Of a stretch of 64,000 nt of DNA, positions 1 through 7,357 are shown piece after piece. The notes beneath the pieces are model-generated. The model did not search any database, was not told where the DNA came from, and worked only from the letters and a program-made list of their open reading frames with translations. The stretch covers positions 304,497 through 368,496 of the forward strand of contig NZ_AUMT01000001.1 in assembly GCF_000430825.1 (NCBI RefSeq). Reading direction: 5' to 3'. How positions within the stretch are numbered: position 1 is the first letter of the stretch; each line of letters opens with the position of its first letter. The translations under genes and the position numbers were made by a program. The stretch comes from Chryseobacterium daeguense DSM 19388 (lineage in GTDB: Bacteria > Bacteroidota > Bacteroidia > Flavobacteriales > Weeksellaceae).

Positions 1-259
1 TAATGGAAATATGCATGCTTGAAGAACCTGTATAAATTACTCTGGCTTCTACCTTTACAATTTCTCCTATTTTTATAGGTTCATAGAATCTTATTCCCCC
101 AACGTATACTGTTACGGAATAATTTCCACTCCATGTAGTCGCGCAGGCATAACCGGCCTGGTCAATCCATTTCATCACGCTTCCTCCATGCACATTTCCT
201 CCGTAATTAACATCTGAAGGTTCTGAAATAAACTGAAAAGTAATAGGTTTGTTCTCCAT
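1..259 (-). CDS. Acyl-CoA thioesterase, hotdog fold (3' end cut by window edge)
   Basis: The reading frame starts at an ATG at 259 on the minus strand and runs off the left edge, so only the first 86 codons are visible. The N-terminal half has the pattern of YciA/BACH-type hotdog acyl-CoA thioesterases: an Asn followed by a Gly-rich turn, His-Gly-Gly, then MKWID at about residues 29-33. In that family the segment lies on the hotdog helix and the active site. The role would be hydrolysis of acyl-CoA to free acid and CoA in the cytoplasm. The gene is divergent from the ArsC-like gene at 383. The C-terminal half is not visible, so substrate range and oligomer type cannot be judged. Confidence 0.8.
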   Translation of the reverse strand, partial: MENKPITFQFISEPSDVNYGGNVHGGSVMKWIDQAGYACATTWSGNYSVTVYVGGIRFYEPIKIGEIVKVEARVIYTGSSSMHISI

Positions 260-382
260 TTCTAAAAAATTTGATTGAATAAAGGTATTTAATAATTTTT
301 AATATCACCGATTAAATCTTACTTTTACCGATTGAACTTTTTATTAAGTTTAGTTTTTAACAAAATAACAGATTTAAAATAA

Positions 383-736
383 ATGAAGAAAGTATTTTAT
401 CTTAATACATGCGACACCTGCAGAAAAATTTTAGGACAATTCAATCTTAAGGGCTGGGAGCTCCGCGAAATAAAAAAAGAACCAATTACCAAAGATGAGC
501 TGGAAGAAATGCATAAACAGGCAGGATCTTATGAAGCTTTGTTCAGTAAAAAATCTACCCAGATCAAATTAAGAGAATTGGATATAAAAACTTTGGGAGA
601 AGCAGATTTTAAGGAATTGCTGCTTGATCATTATACATTCTTAAAACGCCCGGTTTTCCTTACGGATAAAGAAATTTTTATAGGAAATGATAAGGCGAAT
701 CTTCAGAGCCTGAAAGATTTTTTCAGGGCAGATTAA
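383..736 (+). CDS. ArsC/Spx-family thioredoxin-fold protein (arsenate reductase-like)
   Basis: This 117-residue protein has the size and layout of the ArsC/Spx/YffB family. A Cys-x-x-Cys pair (C10 and C13, in CDTCRK) follows the first beta strand, and a late RPVF segment near residue 89 gives the cis-proline and Arg region typical of the fold. Classical ArsC enzymes reduce arsenate with glutathione or glutaredoxin. Many Bacteroidetes members are unlinked to arsenic genes and their substrate is unknown, and no ars genes are present here. The ATG at 383 fits the family N-terminus. It is a single-gene unit ending at a hairpin shared with the convergent gcvT. Confidence 0.8.
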   Translation: MKKVFYLNTCDTCRKILGQFNLKGWELREIKKEPITKDELEEMHKQAGSYEALFSKKSTQIKLRELDIKTLGEADFKELLLDHYTFLKRPVFLTDKEIFIGNDKANLQSLKDFFRAD

Positions 737-790
737 TTTTTTACTTTTAGTTTTCCGTTAAATGTTGCGGTTAACCTTAAAATATACGCA

Positions 791-823
791 AAAAAAACCG
801 TCTCGTAAAACGAAACGGTTTTT
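791..823. terminator. Bidirectional terminator between arsC-like gene and gcvT
   Basis: An A-rich run and AAACCGT face ACGGTTT with an inner TCGT/ACGA helix around a short loop, and a T-run follows on either strand. It lies between two convergent genes. Confidence 0.7.
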
Positions 824-842
824 ATGTTTAAAGCTTTTCAGG

Positions 843-1919
843 CTATACAAAAGGCGCTTTCACTACTTTTGCCGGAATATTTTTATTTCTTACCTGGATG
901 AAAATTTCAGAACCCAGCTTGAAGTGAGGCTTATCAACATAAGCAAGCCCCAAGCCTATTTTCTTCATCGGAGACTGCGTACCGGAAGTTACTTTCCCGA
1001 TTACGTTTCCTTCTGCGTCTATAACAGGGTAGTCGTGTCTCGGAACCCCTTTATCAGTAAGTTCAAAAGCTACAAGCTTTCTGGTAACCCCTTCTTCTTT
1101 TTGCTTTGCAAAAGTATCTTTGGAAACAAAATCTTTATCAAATTTCGTGATCCATCCTAATCCAGCTTCGATAGGAGAAGTAGTATCATCTATATCATTT
1201 CCGTAAAGGCAGAATCCTTTTTCCAGTCTTAAAGTGTCTCTGGCAGCCAGTCCACAAGGGATTATTCCCTCTGATTCACCTGCTTCTATGATAGCATCCC
1301 AAAGTTTTACGGCATCTTCATTTTTAAAATAAATTTCGAAACCGCCGCTTCCTGTGTAACCTGTGTTTGAGATAATTACATCATTCACACCAGCCACAGA
1401 ACCTACTGTAAAATGGTAATAAGGAATTTCTGAAAGGTTAGTTTCTGTTAATTTCTGAAGAATTTCTGTCGCTTTCGGGCCCTGAACTGCTAACAGGGAC
1501 ATATCGTCTGAAGCGTTCGTCATCTTTGCACCGAAAGTATTGTATTTTGAAATATGATTCCAGTCTTTATAAATATTTGAAGCATTTACAACCACGAAAT
1601 ATTTATTGTCTTCCATTTTGTAAACGATAAGGTCGTCCACAATTCCGCCGTTTTCGTTAGGAAGGCAAGAATATTGGGCTTTCCCGTTTTCCAGACTGTC
1701 TACATTGTTGGTGGTTACCAATTGTAGAAGCTCCTTAGAACCCGGACCTTCAATAAAAAACTGCCCCATGTGAGAAACGTCGAACAAGCCTGCTTTTTCT
1801 CTTACTGCAAAATGCTCTTCCGTAACTCCGGAATATTGTACAGGCATTTCAAAACCTGCAAAAGGTACGATTTTAGCGCCCAAAGAAACGTGCTTGTCGT
1901 ATAATGCTGTTTTCTTCAT
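843..1919 (-). CDS. gcvT: Aminomethyltransferase (glycine cleavage system T protein)
   Basis: The T protein of the glycine cleavage system moves the methylene carbon from the aminomethyl-lipoyl H protein to tetrahydrofolate and releases ammonia. The 358-residue length is normal for the family. The folate-binding domain fills roughly residues 5-255 and contains GGIVDD at 92-97, the region of the conserved catalytic Asp. A C-terminal barrel domain follows, with the GxVTSGTxSP signature near residue 315. It is the last gene of a minus-strand unit with idi and a small secreted protein, 15 bases below its neighbour. The H and P proteins are not in the window. No glycine riboswitch precedes it. Confidence 0.97.
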   Translation of the reverse strand: MKKTALYDKHVSLGAKIVPFAGFEMPVQYSGVTEEHFAVREKAGLFDVSHMGQFFIEGPGSKELLQLVTTNNVDSLENGKAQYSCLPNENGGIVDDLIVYKMEDNKYFVVVNASNIYKDWNHISKYNTFGAKMTNASDDMSLLAVQGPKATEILQKLTETNLSEIPYYHFTVGSVAGVNDVIISNTGYTGSGGFEIYFKNEDAVKLWDAIIEAGESEGIIPCGLAARDTLRLEKGFCLYGNDIDDTTSPIEAGLGWITKFDKDFVSKDTFAKQKEEGVTRKLVAFELTDKGVPRHDYPVIDAEGNVIGKVTSGTQSPMKKIGLGLAYVDKPHFKLGSEIFIQVRNKNIPAKVVKAPFV

Positions 1920-1934
1920 ATTTAATTTTTATTT

Positions 1935-2411
1935 CTATTTCTTTATTTTAAAACTGTCAAAAGCTTCATTGAAGAGCTTCATATAATTTCCGTTCCAGTA
2001 TTTTTGCTCGCAGTTAATGGAAACGAGGAATAAATCCTTGTCTTTCTGGAAAACTTTAGTGATCCAGAATAATTTTTCTTTTTCATCAAAATATTCGTAA
2101 AAATATTCTGTATAGCCTTTCTTACCGCTTTTGCTTTTTATTTTCTTCTCATCATCGGAAGATTTGTAAAGAGCGAGGATGAATTTTTTGGTTTCCGTTT
2201 TTGGAAGATTCAGGTCGTGGTATTCTGAAATGGTAATTGCACCGATCTGGTTGCTCGGGAAAATATTGATAATTTCACTGTCATTGGTCAGTTTCCAGAC
2301 TTCAGGAAACGTGATGGAGTAGTTTTGGCTTTCATAAACCTTGGCAGGAACCGACTGTGAAAATGTTAAGCTTCCTATTAAAAAAGAAAATACTAGAATT
2401 ATTTTTTTCAT
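1935..2411 (-). CDS. Secreted protein of unknown function (PsbP/DcrB-like)
   Basis: A 158-residue protein with a clear signal peptide (MKKIILVFSFLIGSLTFSQS) predicted to be cleaved after FSQ. The remainder is a beta-rich chain with an early YSITFPEVW segment and a late F-N-x-A-F-D-S-F-K ending. This layout is common in small periplasmic PsbP/DcrB-like proteins of Bacteroidetes, but the match is by general look only. It lies between idi (2-base gap) and gcvT (15-base gap), so it is very likely co-transcribed. The position implies no function; both neighbours are cytoplasmic enzymes. Confidence 0.75.
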   Translation of the reverse strand: MKKIILVFSFLIGSLTFSQSVPAKVYESQNYSITFPEVWKLTNDSEIINIFPSNQIGAITISEYHDLNLPKTETKKFILALYKSSDDEKKIKSKSGKKGYTEYFYEYFDEKEKLFWITKVFQKDKDLFLVSINCEQKYWNGNYMKLFNEAFDSFKIKK

Positions 2412-2413
2412 TA

Positions 2414-2923
2414 TTAAAAATGGTGTTTATATTCTTCCAAAATGATCTTAAACCATTCCGTAAAATTTTCAGGATGCTCAATCATTTCTTTATCAAGGTC
2501 TTCCATAGAAATGTAGCGCACTTCTTCCACTTCATTTTTATTTAAATTAAACTCTGCGTCAAAAGTTCCTGTAAAAACATAGTCCAGCTCATGTTCCCAA
2601 AGATTATTTCCAACATCCGCCTTGTAAATAAAGCTGAATTTCTGAAAAATATCAACTTCTATTCCCAGCTCTTCTTTTATCCTGCGTTTTGCACCGTCAA
2701 GATAAGTTTCGTCAATTCTTGGATGTGAGCAGACCGCATTGGTCCACTTCAAGGGAGAATGGTATTTTCCGGAAGCTCTTTTCTGTAAAAGCATTTCGCC
2801 TTTACTGTTGAACAGAAATACGGAAAAAGCACGGTGTAATAAGCCATTGACGTGAGCCTGCTGCTTTTCCATCAAGCCTAAAACCTTATCTTCAGGATTT
2901 ACTAAAACTACGAATTCTTCCAT
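2414..2923 (-). CDS. idi: Isopentenyl-diphosphate delta-isomerase, type 1
   Basis: This enzyme interconverts isopentenyl and dimethylallyl diphosphate, the C5 units for menaquinone, carotenoids and undecaprenyl carriers. The Nudix-fold chain of 169 residues shows the active-site Cys in TNAVCSHP (about residues 61-68), the Nudix-like stretch around GAKRRIKEELGI, and the WEHELDYVF segment near residue 109 that holds the catalytic and metal-binding acidic residues. The ATG at 2923 is the only start giving the expected N-terminus. A Bacteroidetes -7 box (TACATTTG on the minus strand, 2929-2936) sits directly before the start codon, so the gene appears to head the three-gene unit with a very short leader. 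Confidence 0.95.
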   Translation of the reverse strand: MEEFVVLVNPEDKVLGLMEKQQAHVNGLLHRAFSVFLFNSKGEMLLQKRASGKYHSPLKWTNAVCSHPRIDETYLDGAKRRIKEELGIEVDIFQKFSFIYKADVGNNLWEHELDYVFTGTFDAEFNLNKNEVEEVRYISMEDLDKEMIEHPENFTEWFKIILEEYKHHF

Positions 2924-3008
2924 TTCTACAAATGTAAGTTTAATAAATGTATTTTGGAAATTTTTGGTGAAACATCATATTTTTTAAGACAGTTTAAGAA
3001 GGGAAGAA

Positions 3009-3105
3009 TAGTTGGCTGGAAGCTGGAAGAGTGAAGCTGGTAGCTACAACCGGACTTACAATTCTGTTTTTTAGCCTTAATTAACTTCCCATTTCCAACC
3101 CACTA
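3009..3105 (+). repeat. Interspersed intergenic repeat, GGCTGGAAG family, copy 1
   Basis: About 95 bases starting near GGCTGGAAGCTGGAAG and ending in an AATTAACTTCCC stretch. A diverged copy lies in opposite orientation at 3846-3935, so the two copies bracket the membrane protein gene. Shorter relatives occur near 26466 and 30428. Confidence 0.6.
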
Positions 3106-3120
3106 TTCTTCTGATTGAGA

Positions 3121-3720
3121 TTATTTATTTAAAAATTTACCGGTACGGATAAAAAGCATCGATAATCCTACAAAGAAAACCAAAATCCAGAATGAATTCA
3201 TCATTACCTTAGAATAGCCGATACTAACGACATCCACAAAAGGATAGGGATAAAATCCTGAAAAGTTTCCTCTGATCAGGATGTAAAAAAGATATATTAA
3301 TGGATAAACAGCCCATTTTGGAATCTGCTTGTAATTCAACCCATTTTTGTTTTCATATAGAAACCAATAGATCAGGACAAAAACCGGAATTAAAGTATGA
3401 AGTAACTCATCAACAACCCGTTGTAAACCGGTTGGATTCCAGGTCGAACGTAGTACAACCTGATAAATCAACCCGACAATGACAATATAAATAGTAACAG
3501 CCGTCAAAGTTCCGGAATTTTCACTTTTCTGATTCTTTTTAAAAACCTGAGAAGTAAAATAAACCGCCACAATCAAATTGGTAAGAATCGTAAAATAGCT
3601 GAAAAACCTGATGTTGATTTCTAAAAATGGGGCAACAGAGGTTTGTATCATCAGGTAATATTGAGCAGACAACGCAAACCAGCCAATGAGACAGAAAATA
3701 AGGGCTAAAAATTTTTTCAT
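3121..3720 (-). CDS. Pr6Pr-type multipass membrane protein
   Basis: This 199-residue inner-membrane protein has about six hydrophobic segments and evenly spaced conserved prolines. Segments such as FSYFTILTNL, WNPTG, DELLHTLIPV and RGNFSGFYPYPFVD match what I know of the Pr6Pr membrane family. No biochemical role is established for that family. The gene stands alone on the minus strand, is bracketed by an inverted pair of intergenic repeats, and has a -7-like element (TATATTTG, minus strand, 3741-3748) upstream. The hydrophobic start could suggest a signal peptide, but it is more likely the first membrane helix. Confidence 0.75.
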   Translation of the reverse strand: MKKFLALIFCLIGWFALSAQYYLMIQTSVAPFLEINIRFFSYFTILTNLIVAVYFTSQVFKKNQKSENSGTLTAVTIYIVIVGLIYQVVLRSTWNPTGLQRVVDELLHTLIPVFVLIYWFLYENKNGLNYKQIPKWAVYPLIYLFYILIRGNFSGFYPYPFVDVVSIGYSKVMMNSFWILVFFVGLSMLFIRTGKFLNK

Positions 3721-3845
3721 ATTTTGTTTAAAGTGTTATTCAAATATAAAAACAAAAAGCCATTCTACATTTGTAAAATGACCTTGATTTAATTTCAAAG
3801 AGAAATTATTTATTTAAACGGGTTAAGGTTTTAGAAAAAAGCTTG

Positions 3846-3935
3846 GGGCCGGGAGGGAAGTTAATTGAGATTAAAACAAAACTGTATGTCTGATTGTAGC
3901 TTCCAGCTTCACCCTTCCAGCTTTCCCAGCCACGA
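3846..3935 (-). repeat. Interspersed intergenic repeat, GGCTGGAAG family, copy 2 (inverted)
   Basis: Read on the minus strand this segment gives GGCTGGGAAAGCTGGAAG, then GTGAAGCTGGAAGCTACAA, and ends in TTAACTTCCC. It matches the copy at 3009-3105 along its length with scattered differences. Confidence 0.6.
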
Positions 3936-3942
3936 ATTCACA

Positions 3943-4560
3943 TTATTTTATATCTTTCCAGATATTTCTGTTAATGGTTTCAATTGTATTTCCTTTTATC
4001 ACAAATTTGTCTGGTCCTTTGATATGTGTTTCCTGGCCGCGGCTGTAGACCATAAGATCGTAATTTACGGTAACTGTGTCGCCATTTTGCTCAAAATTTA
4101 AATATTGAAAATTAGAAAAATTTGAAGCTGTATTGGGAGTCTGGTAAAAATCCTGTGCCTGTAGCTGTTCTGCAGCCTTGTCGTTTGGAAACCATTTTTT
4201 AACCAAATCTTTTTGAGCCTGTGAACCCTGCTTTCCTAATCCCAGAGCGGTGGTAAGCTCACAGTCTTCACCCTGGCAATTGGAACCGCCCAGTCCGCTG
4301 TATAATGCGGCAATTGCTTTTAACGGTTCAGAAAGCTTGTCGATATCGGCTTTATTTATACCCGATGTTTCTTTTGTGTCTTTAATAAGTTCAAAATTCT
4401 GCTTCAGGCTTGTACTGTCAGTTTTGTCTGTTGAGATGGGAGCAGCCGGGCTTGATGCAATAGAGTCCTGTGTTTTTGGTGATTCTTCCTGTGTTTTATT
4501 TTTACTACAAGATAAAACAAGGCATGAAAGAATTCCAAGGGTAAATAAATTAAATTTCAT
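3943..4560 (-). CDS. Lipoprotein of unknown function
   Basis: A 205-residue protein starting with a lipoprotein signal peptide. The lipobox LVLSC places the lipidated Cys at about residue 18. A low-complexity Ser/Thr/Pro-rich linker of about 40 residues follows, then a folded domain with a short Cys pair (NCQGEDCEL) and a C-terminal beta-rich part with repeated polar strands. I do not recognise the domain. The gene is monocistronic on the minus strand and is preceded by an AT-rich divergent region shared with the HAD-family gene at 4775. Localisation to a membrane through the lipid anchor is well supported; function is not. Confidence 0.7.
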   Translation of the reverse strand: MKFNLFTLGILSCLVLSCSKNKTQEESPKTQDSIASSPAAPISTDKTDSTSLKQNFELIKDTKETSGINKADIDKLSEPLKAIAALYSGLGGSNCQGEDCELTTALGLGKQGSQAQKDLVKKWFPNDKAAEQLQAQDFYQTPNTASNFSNFQYLNFEQNGDTVTVNYDLMVYSRGQETHIKGPDKFVIKGNTIETINRNIWKDIK

Positions 4561-4774
4561 ATTTCATTTTTTATTGTTGCACCAAGAATGGTACCAAAGG
4601 AATAGGTGAGTAATTGTTTAAAAAGAAAATTTTTAATCGGAATTACAGAAACACTAAACAAATTATTTATATTATTTATTGAATAATGAATATTTTAGTA
4701 TAATTTTCACATAAACTAAGTTTAATAAGCCTCTTTATTATAAAAATTGTAACTTTGCAATTCAATTTTTAAGT

Positions 4775-5182
4775 ATGGAATTAGAGTACATAGACCATAT
4801 CAGTCCGATTCTTAAGGACGGTGTAAAAAACTATTTAATTGATATCGACGGAACAATCACCGAGGATGTACCGAATGAGGAACCGGAAAGAATGGTAACC
4901 TGCGAGCCTTTTCCCGATGCGCTGGAAACCATCAACAAATGGTATGATGAAGGGCATCAAATCTGTTTTTTCACATCAAGAACAGAAAACCTGAAGCAGA
5001 TTACAATTGATTGGCTGGATAAGCACGGATTCAAATATCACAGTGTTTTATGTGGAAAACCAAGAGGAGGAAATTACCACTGGATTGATAATCATCTGGT
5101 AAGAGCTACAAGATACAAAGGGAAATTTACGGATCTTGTGGAAAAACAGGTAACAATTGAGGTTTTCAAAGAAGAAGAATAA
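4775..5182 (+). CDS. HAD-superfamily phosphatase
   Basis: A compact 135-residue HAD-fold protein. Motif I is DIDGTI, with the nucleophile and acid Asp at about residues 23 and 25, and motif II is the Ser of FFTSR near residue 75. The C-terminal acidic motif is weak (HWIDNH). Proteins of this type are often labelled phosphoheptose isomerase in flavobacterial genomes, which the HAD motifs do not support. The real substrate is not known to me. A -7 box (TAACTTTG) at 4750-4757 lies 17 bases before the ATG, without a convincing -33 TTG. The next gene, serA, follows after 87 bases. Confidence 0.75.
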   Translation: MELEYIDHISPILKDGVKNYLIDIDGTITEDVPNEEPERMVTCEPFPDALETINKWYDEGHQICFFTSRTENLKQITIDWLDKHGFKYHSVLCGKPRGGNYHWIDNHLVRATRYKGKFTDLVEKQVTIEVFKEEE

Positions 5183-5269
5183 AAAAAATTAGTATAGAGA
5201 TTAAACGATTAAATTTTACATAAGAATTTAATTTTTTGATCTTTTTATTTTTAAATCTATAAAATTTAT

Positions 5270-6229
5270 ATGAAAGTTTTAGCAAACGACGGCTTAGACC
5301 AATCCGGTATTGATGCACTATCAGAAAAAGGATTTGAAGTAATTACGGCAAAAGTTCCCCAGGAAAATTTAGCAGATTATATTAATGAGCACAAAATCCG
5401 TACGCTTTTGGTACGAAGTGCAACCCAGGTGAGAAAAGATATTATTGATAACTGCCCATCTTTGGAGATCATCGGAAGAGGAGGAGTAGGAATGGATAAT
5501 ATTGATGTAGACTATGCAAGAGAAAAAGGAATTCATGTAATAAACACCCCTTCTGCATCTTCGGAATCGGTGGCTGAGCTTGTTTTTGCACATTTATTTT
5601 CAGGCGCAAGATTTTTGCAGGATTCAAACAGGAAAATGCCTCTTGTGGGCGACACAGAATTTGCTAATCTTAAAAAATCCTATGCAGCAGGTATTGAATT
5701 GAAAGGCAAAACGATTGGTATTGTGGGCATGGGAAGAATCGGGCAGGAAGTGGCAAAAATAGCTTTAGGCCTTGGTATGAGAGTGATTGCTGCGGATAAC
5801 AATGTAGGAAAGGCGAGCATAAAAGTAACTTTTTACAACAATCAGTTCATTAATGTAGACATCGAAACGGAGCCGCTTCAGGATGTTCTGAAACATTCGG
5901 ATTTTATAACGCTTCACGTACCTGCTCAGAAAGATGGCTATATGATCGGTAAAAATGAATTTGAAATGATGAAAGACGGAGTGGCGATCGTAAACTGTTC
6001 AAGAGGGGGAGTTATCGATGAAACTGCACTTATCGAAGCATTGGATTCAGGAAAAGTAAGATTTGCAGGGCTGGATGTTTTCATCAATGAACCAACCCCT
6101 TCAAAAGCAATTCTTAACCACTCGAAAATATCATTAACTCCCCATACGGGAGCATCTACTTTGGAAGCTCAGGATAGAATCGGGCTTTCTCTGGCGGAGC
6201 AGATTTCAAGCATTTTGCAGATTCAATAA
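5270..6229 (+). CDS. serA: D-3-phosphoglycerate dehydrogenase, short form
   Basis: It would oxidise 3-phosphoglycerate to 3-phosphohydroxypyruvate, the first step of serine synthesis. The 319-residue chain is the short form without a regulatory ACT domain. The Rossmann motif GMGRIGQ is at 153-159, the substrate and catalytic Arg in NCSRGG near 245, the Glu of NEP near 274, and the catalytic His of PHTGAS near 292. These features define D-2-hydroxyacid dehydrogenases in general. The N-terminal GRGGVGMDNID segment favours SerA over lactate or glycerate dehydrogenases. A hairpin terminator directly follows. No serC is adjacent, although the two are often linked. Confidence 0.88.
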   Translation: MKVLANDGLDQSGIDALSEKGFEVITAKVPQENLADYINEHKIRTLLVRSATQVRKDIIDNCPSLEIIGRGGVGMDNIDVDYAREKGIHVINTPSASSESVAELVFAHLFSGARFLQDSNRKMPLVGDTEFANLKKSYAAGIELKGKTIGIVGMGRIGQEVAKIALGLGMRVIAADNNVGKASIKVTFYNNQFINVDIETEPLQDVLKHSDFITLHVPAQKDGYMIGKNEFEMMKDGVAIVNCSRGGVIDETALIEALDSGKVRFAGLDVFINEPTPSKAILNHSKISLTPHTGASTLEAQDRIGLSLAEQISSILQIQ

Positions 6230-6251
6230 GTTGAATTTTAATAATATAAAT

Positions 6252-6278
6252 AAAGCACTTCTATCTGAAGTGCTTTGC
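6252..6278. terminator. Hairpin terminator between serA and mscL
   Basis: Perfect 10-bp stem, AAAGCACTTC against GAAGTGCTTT, around a 5-base loop and followed by GCTTTTA. It serves convergent serA and mscL. A near-copy lies at 6737-6761. Confidence 0.8.
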
Positions 6279-6280
6279 TT

Positions 6281-6661
6281 TTATAGACTGTTTTTATTCT
6301 TTAATAAATCCCTGATTTCAGTTAATAATTTTTGATCTTCAGTTAAAGCTGCAGGAGCCGGATCTGGTTTCTTGGATATTTTATTGGCTCCTTTAATAAT
6401 CCAGAAAAGTACGAGTGCAATGCATAAAAAGCTGATGACGGATGATAAAAAATTACCATACGTGACTCCGTGCCAGGAAAGCTTGGATATATCCTCGGCT
6501 CCGGCCGCTTTTAAAGCCGGATTCAGCAATAATGGGGTAATGACATCCGCTACCAATGAAGAAACAATCTTTCCGAAAGCACCACCGATGATAACACCCA
6601 CTGCCAGATCTATTACATTACCTTTAAAGGCAAAATCTCTAAATTCTTTTAAAAATCCCAT
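6281..6661 (-). CDS. mscL: Large-conductance mechanosensitive channel, copy 1
   Basis: MscL opens a wide pore in the inner membrane when turgor rises, protecting the cell from osmotic downshock. The 126-residue protein has the N-terminal amphipathic helix, the first membrane helix with AVGVIIGGAFGKIVSSL at about residues 19-36, a periplasmic loop, a second membrane helix, and the C-terminal charged helix with LLTEIRDLLK. It is the downstream copy of a tandem pair. Hand alignment of the two gives about 84% identity. A minus-strand -7 box (TACATTTG, 6684-6691) lies upstream, so it may have its own promoter. Confidence 0.95.
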   Translation of the reverse strand: MGFLKEFRDFAFKGNVIDLAVGVIIGGAFGKIVSSLVADVITPLLLNPALKAAGAEDISKLSWHGVTYGNFLSSVISFLCIALVLFWIIKGANKISKKPDPAPAALTEDQKLLTEIRDLLKNKNSL

Positions 6662-6736
6662 ACACTATTAGTCTGTTTACGGACAAATGTAGAAATAATT
6701 AAATTTTTTTAAAATTGCAAAAGGAACTTTATTAAA

Positions 6737-6763
6737 AAACCACTTCAATTTGAAGTGGTTTGC
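6737..6763. terminator. Hairpin terminator after second mscL copy
   Basis: Perfect 10-bp stem, AAACCACTTC against GAAGTGGTTT, with a 5-base loop and trailing GCTTTTA. It differs by a compensated base-pair change from the hairpin at 6252, so it was probably duplicated together with the gene. Confidence 0.75.
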
Positions 6764-6765
6764 TT

Positions 6766-7143
6766 TTATATGTTTTTATTTTTAAGTAAATCTCGTATTT
6801 CCATTAATAATTTTTGGTCTGTGGTTGGAGCAGCAGGAGTAGCCGGCTCTTTTTTAATAATATTATTGGCTCCTTTAATGATCCAGAAAAGGACAAATGC
6901 AATACAGAGAAAGCTGATGACGGATGATAAGAAATTACCGTAAGTAACTCCGTTCCAAGATAGTTTCGAGATGTTTTCGGCACCAGCAGCTTTCAGAGCC
7001 GGATTCAATAATAATGGAGTGATAACATCTTCTACCAAAGAGGAAACAATTTTGCCAAAAGCCCCGCCGATAATAACACCGACAGCCAGATCAAGTACGT
7101 TACCTTTGAAAGCAAATGCTTTGAATTCTTTAACTATTCCCAT
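6766..7143 (-). CDS. mscL: Large-conductance mechanosensitive channel, copy 2
   Basis: Second MscL of 125 residues, with the same architecture as its neighbour: two membrane helices joined by a periplasmic loop and a C-terminal cytoplasmic helix ending LLMEIRDLLKNKN. Differences from copy 1 cluster at the extreme N-terminus and in the linker before the C-terminal helix, while the pore-lining region is nearly unchanged. Both reading frames are intact, so both may be functional. They could form mixed pentamers; that is inference. The upstream region holds a -7-like TACTTTTG on the minus strand at 7173-7180. Confidence 0.95.
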   Translation of the reverse strand: MGIVKEFKAFAFKGNVLDLAVGVIIGGAFGKIVSSLVEDVITPLLLNPALKAAGAENISKLSWNGVTYGNFLSSVISFLCIAFVLFWIIKGANNIIKKEPATPAAPTTDQKLLMEIRDLLKNKNI

Positions 7144-7357
7144 AATTTATATTTTAAGTATTATTATATAAACAAAAGTAGTGTTTAAAGTACAAAAAAT
7201 TTTATAAAATTCACATTTTTATGATTAAAAATAAGTGAATTATTTTTTTAATGGATATTTTTAATTTGTGGTACTAAACACACCTTTTTTCTCGGCGGAT
7301 TCAGATATTGTTTTGTAAATTGCTCCGTAAGATTTACTACTATAAAAACAAATTAAC

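Noticed and set aside
383..736. Arsenic-resistance role for the ArsC-like gene
   Set aside because: No arsR, arsB or acr3 lies nearby, and many proteins of this fold are not arsenate reductases.
762..1160. 132-codon plus-strand frame over gcvT
   Set aside because: It lies wholly antisense to the convincing gcvT gene and has no recognisable domain.
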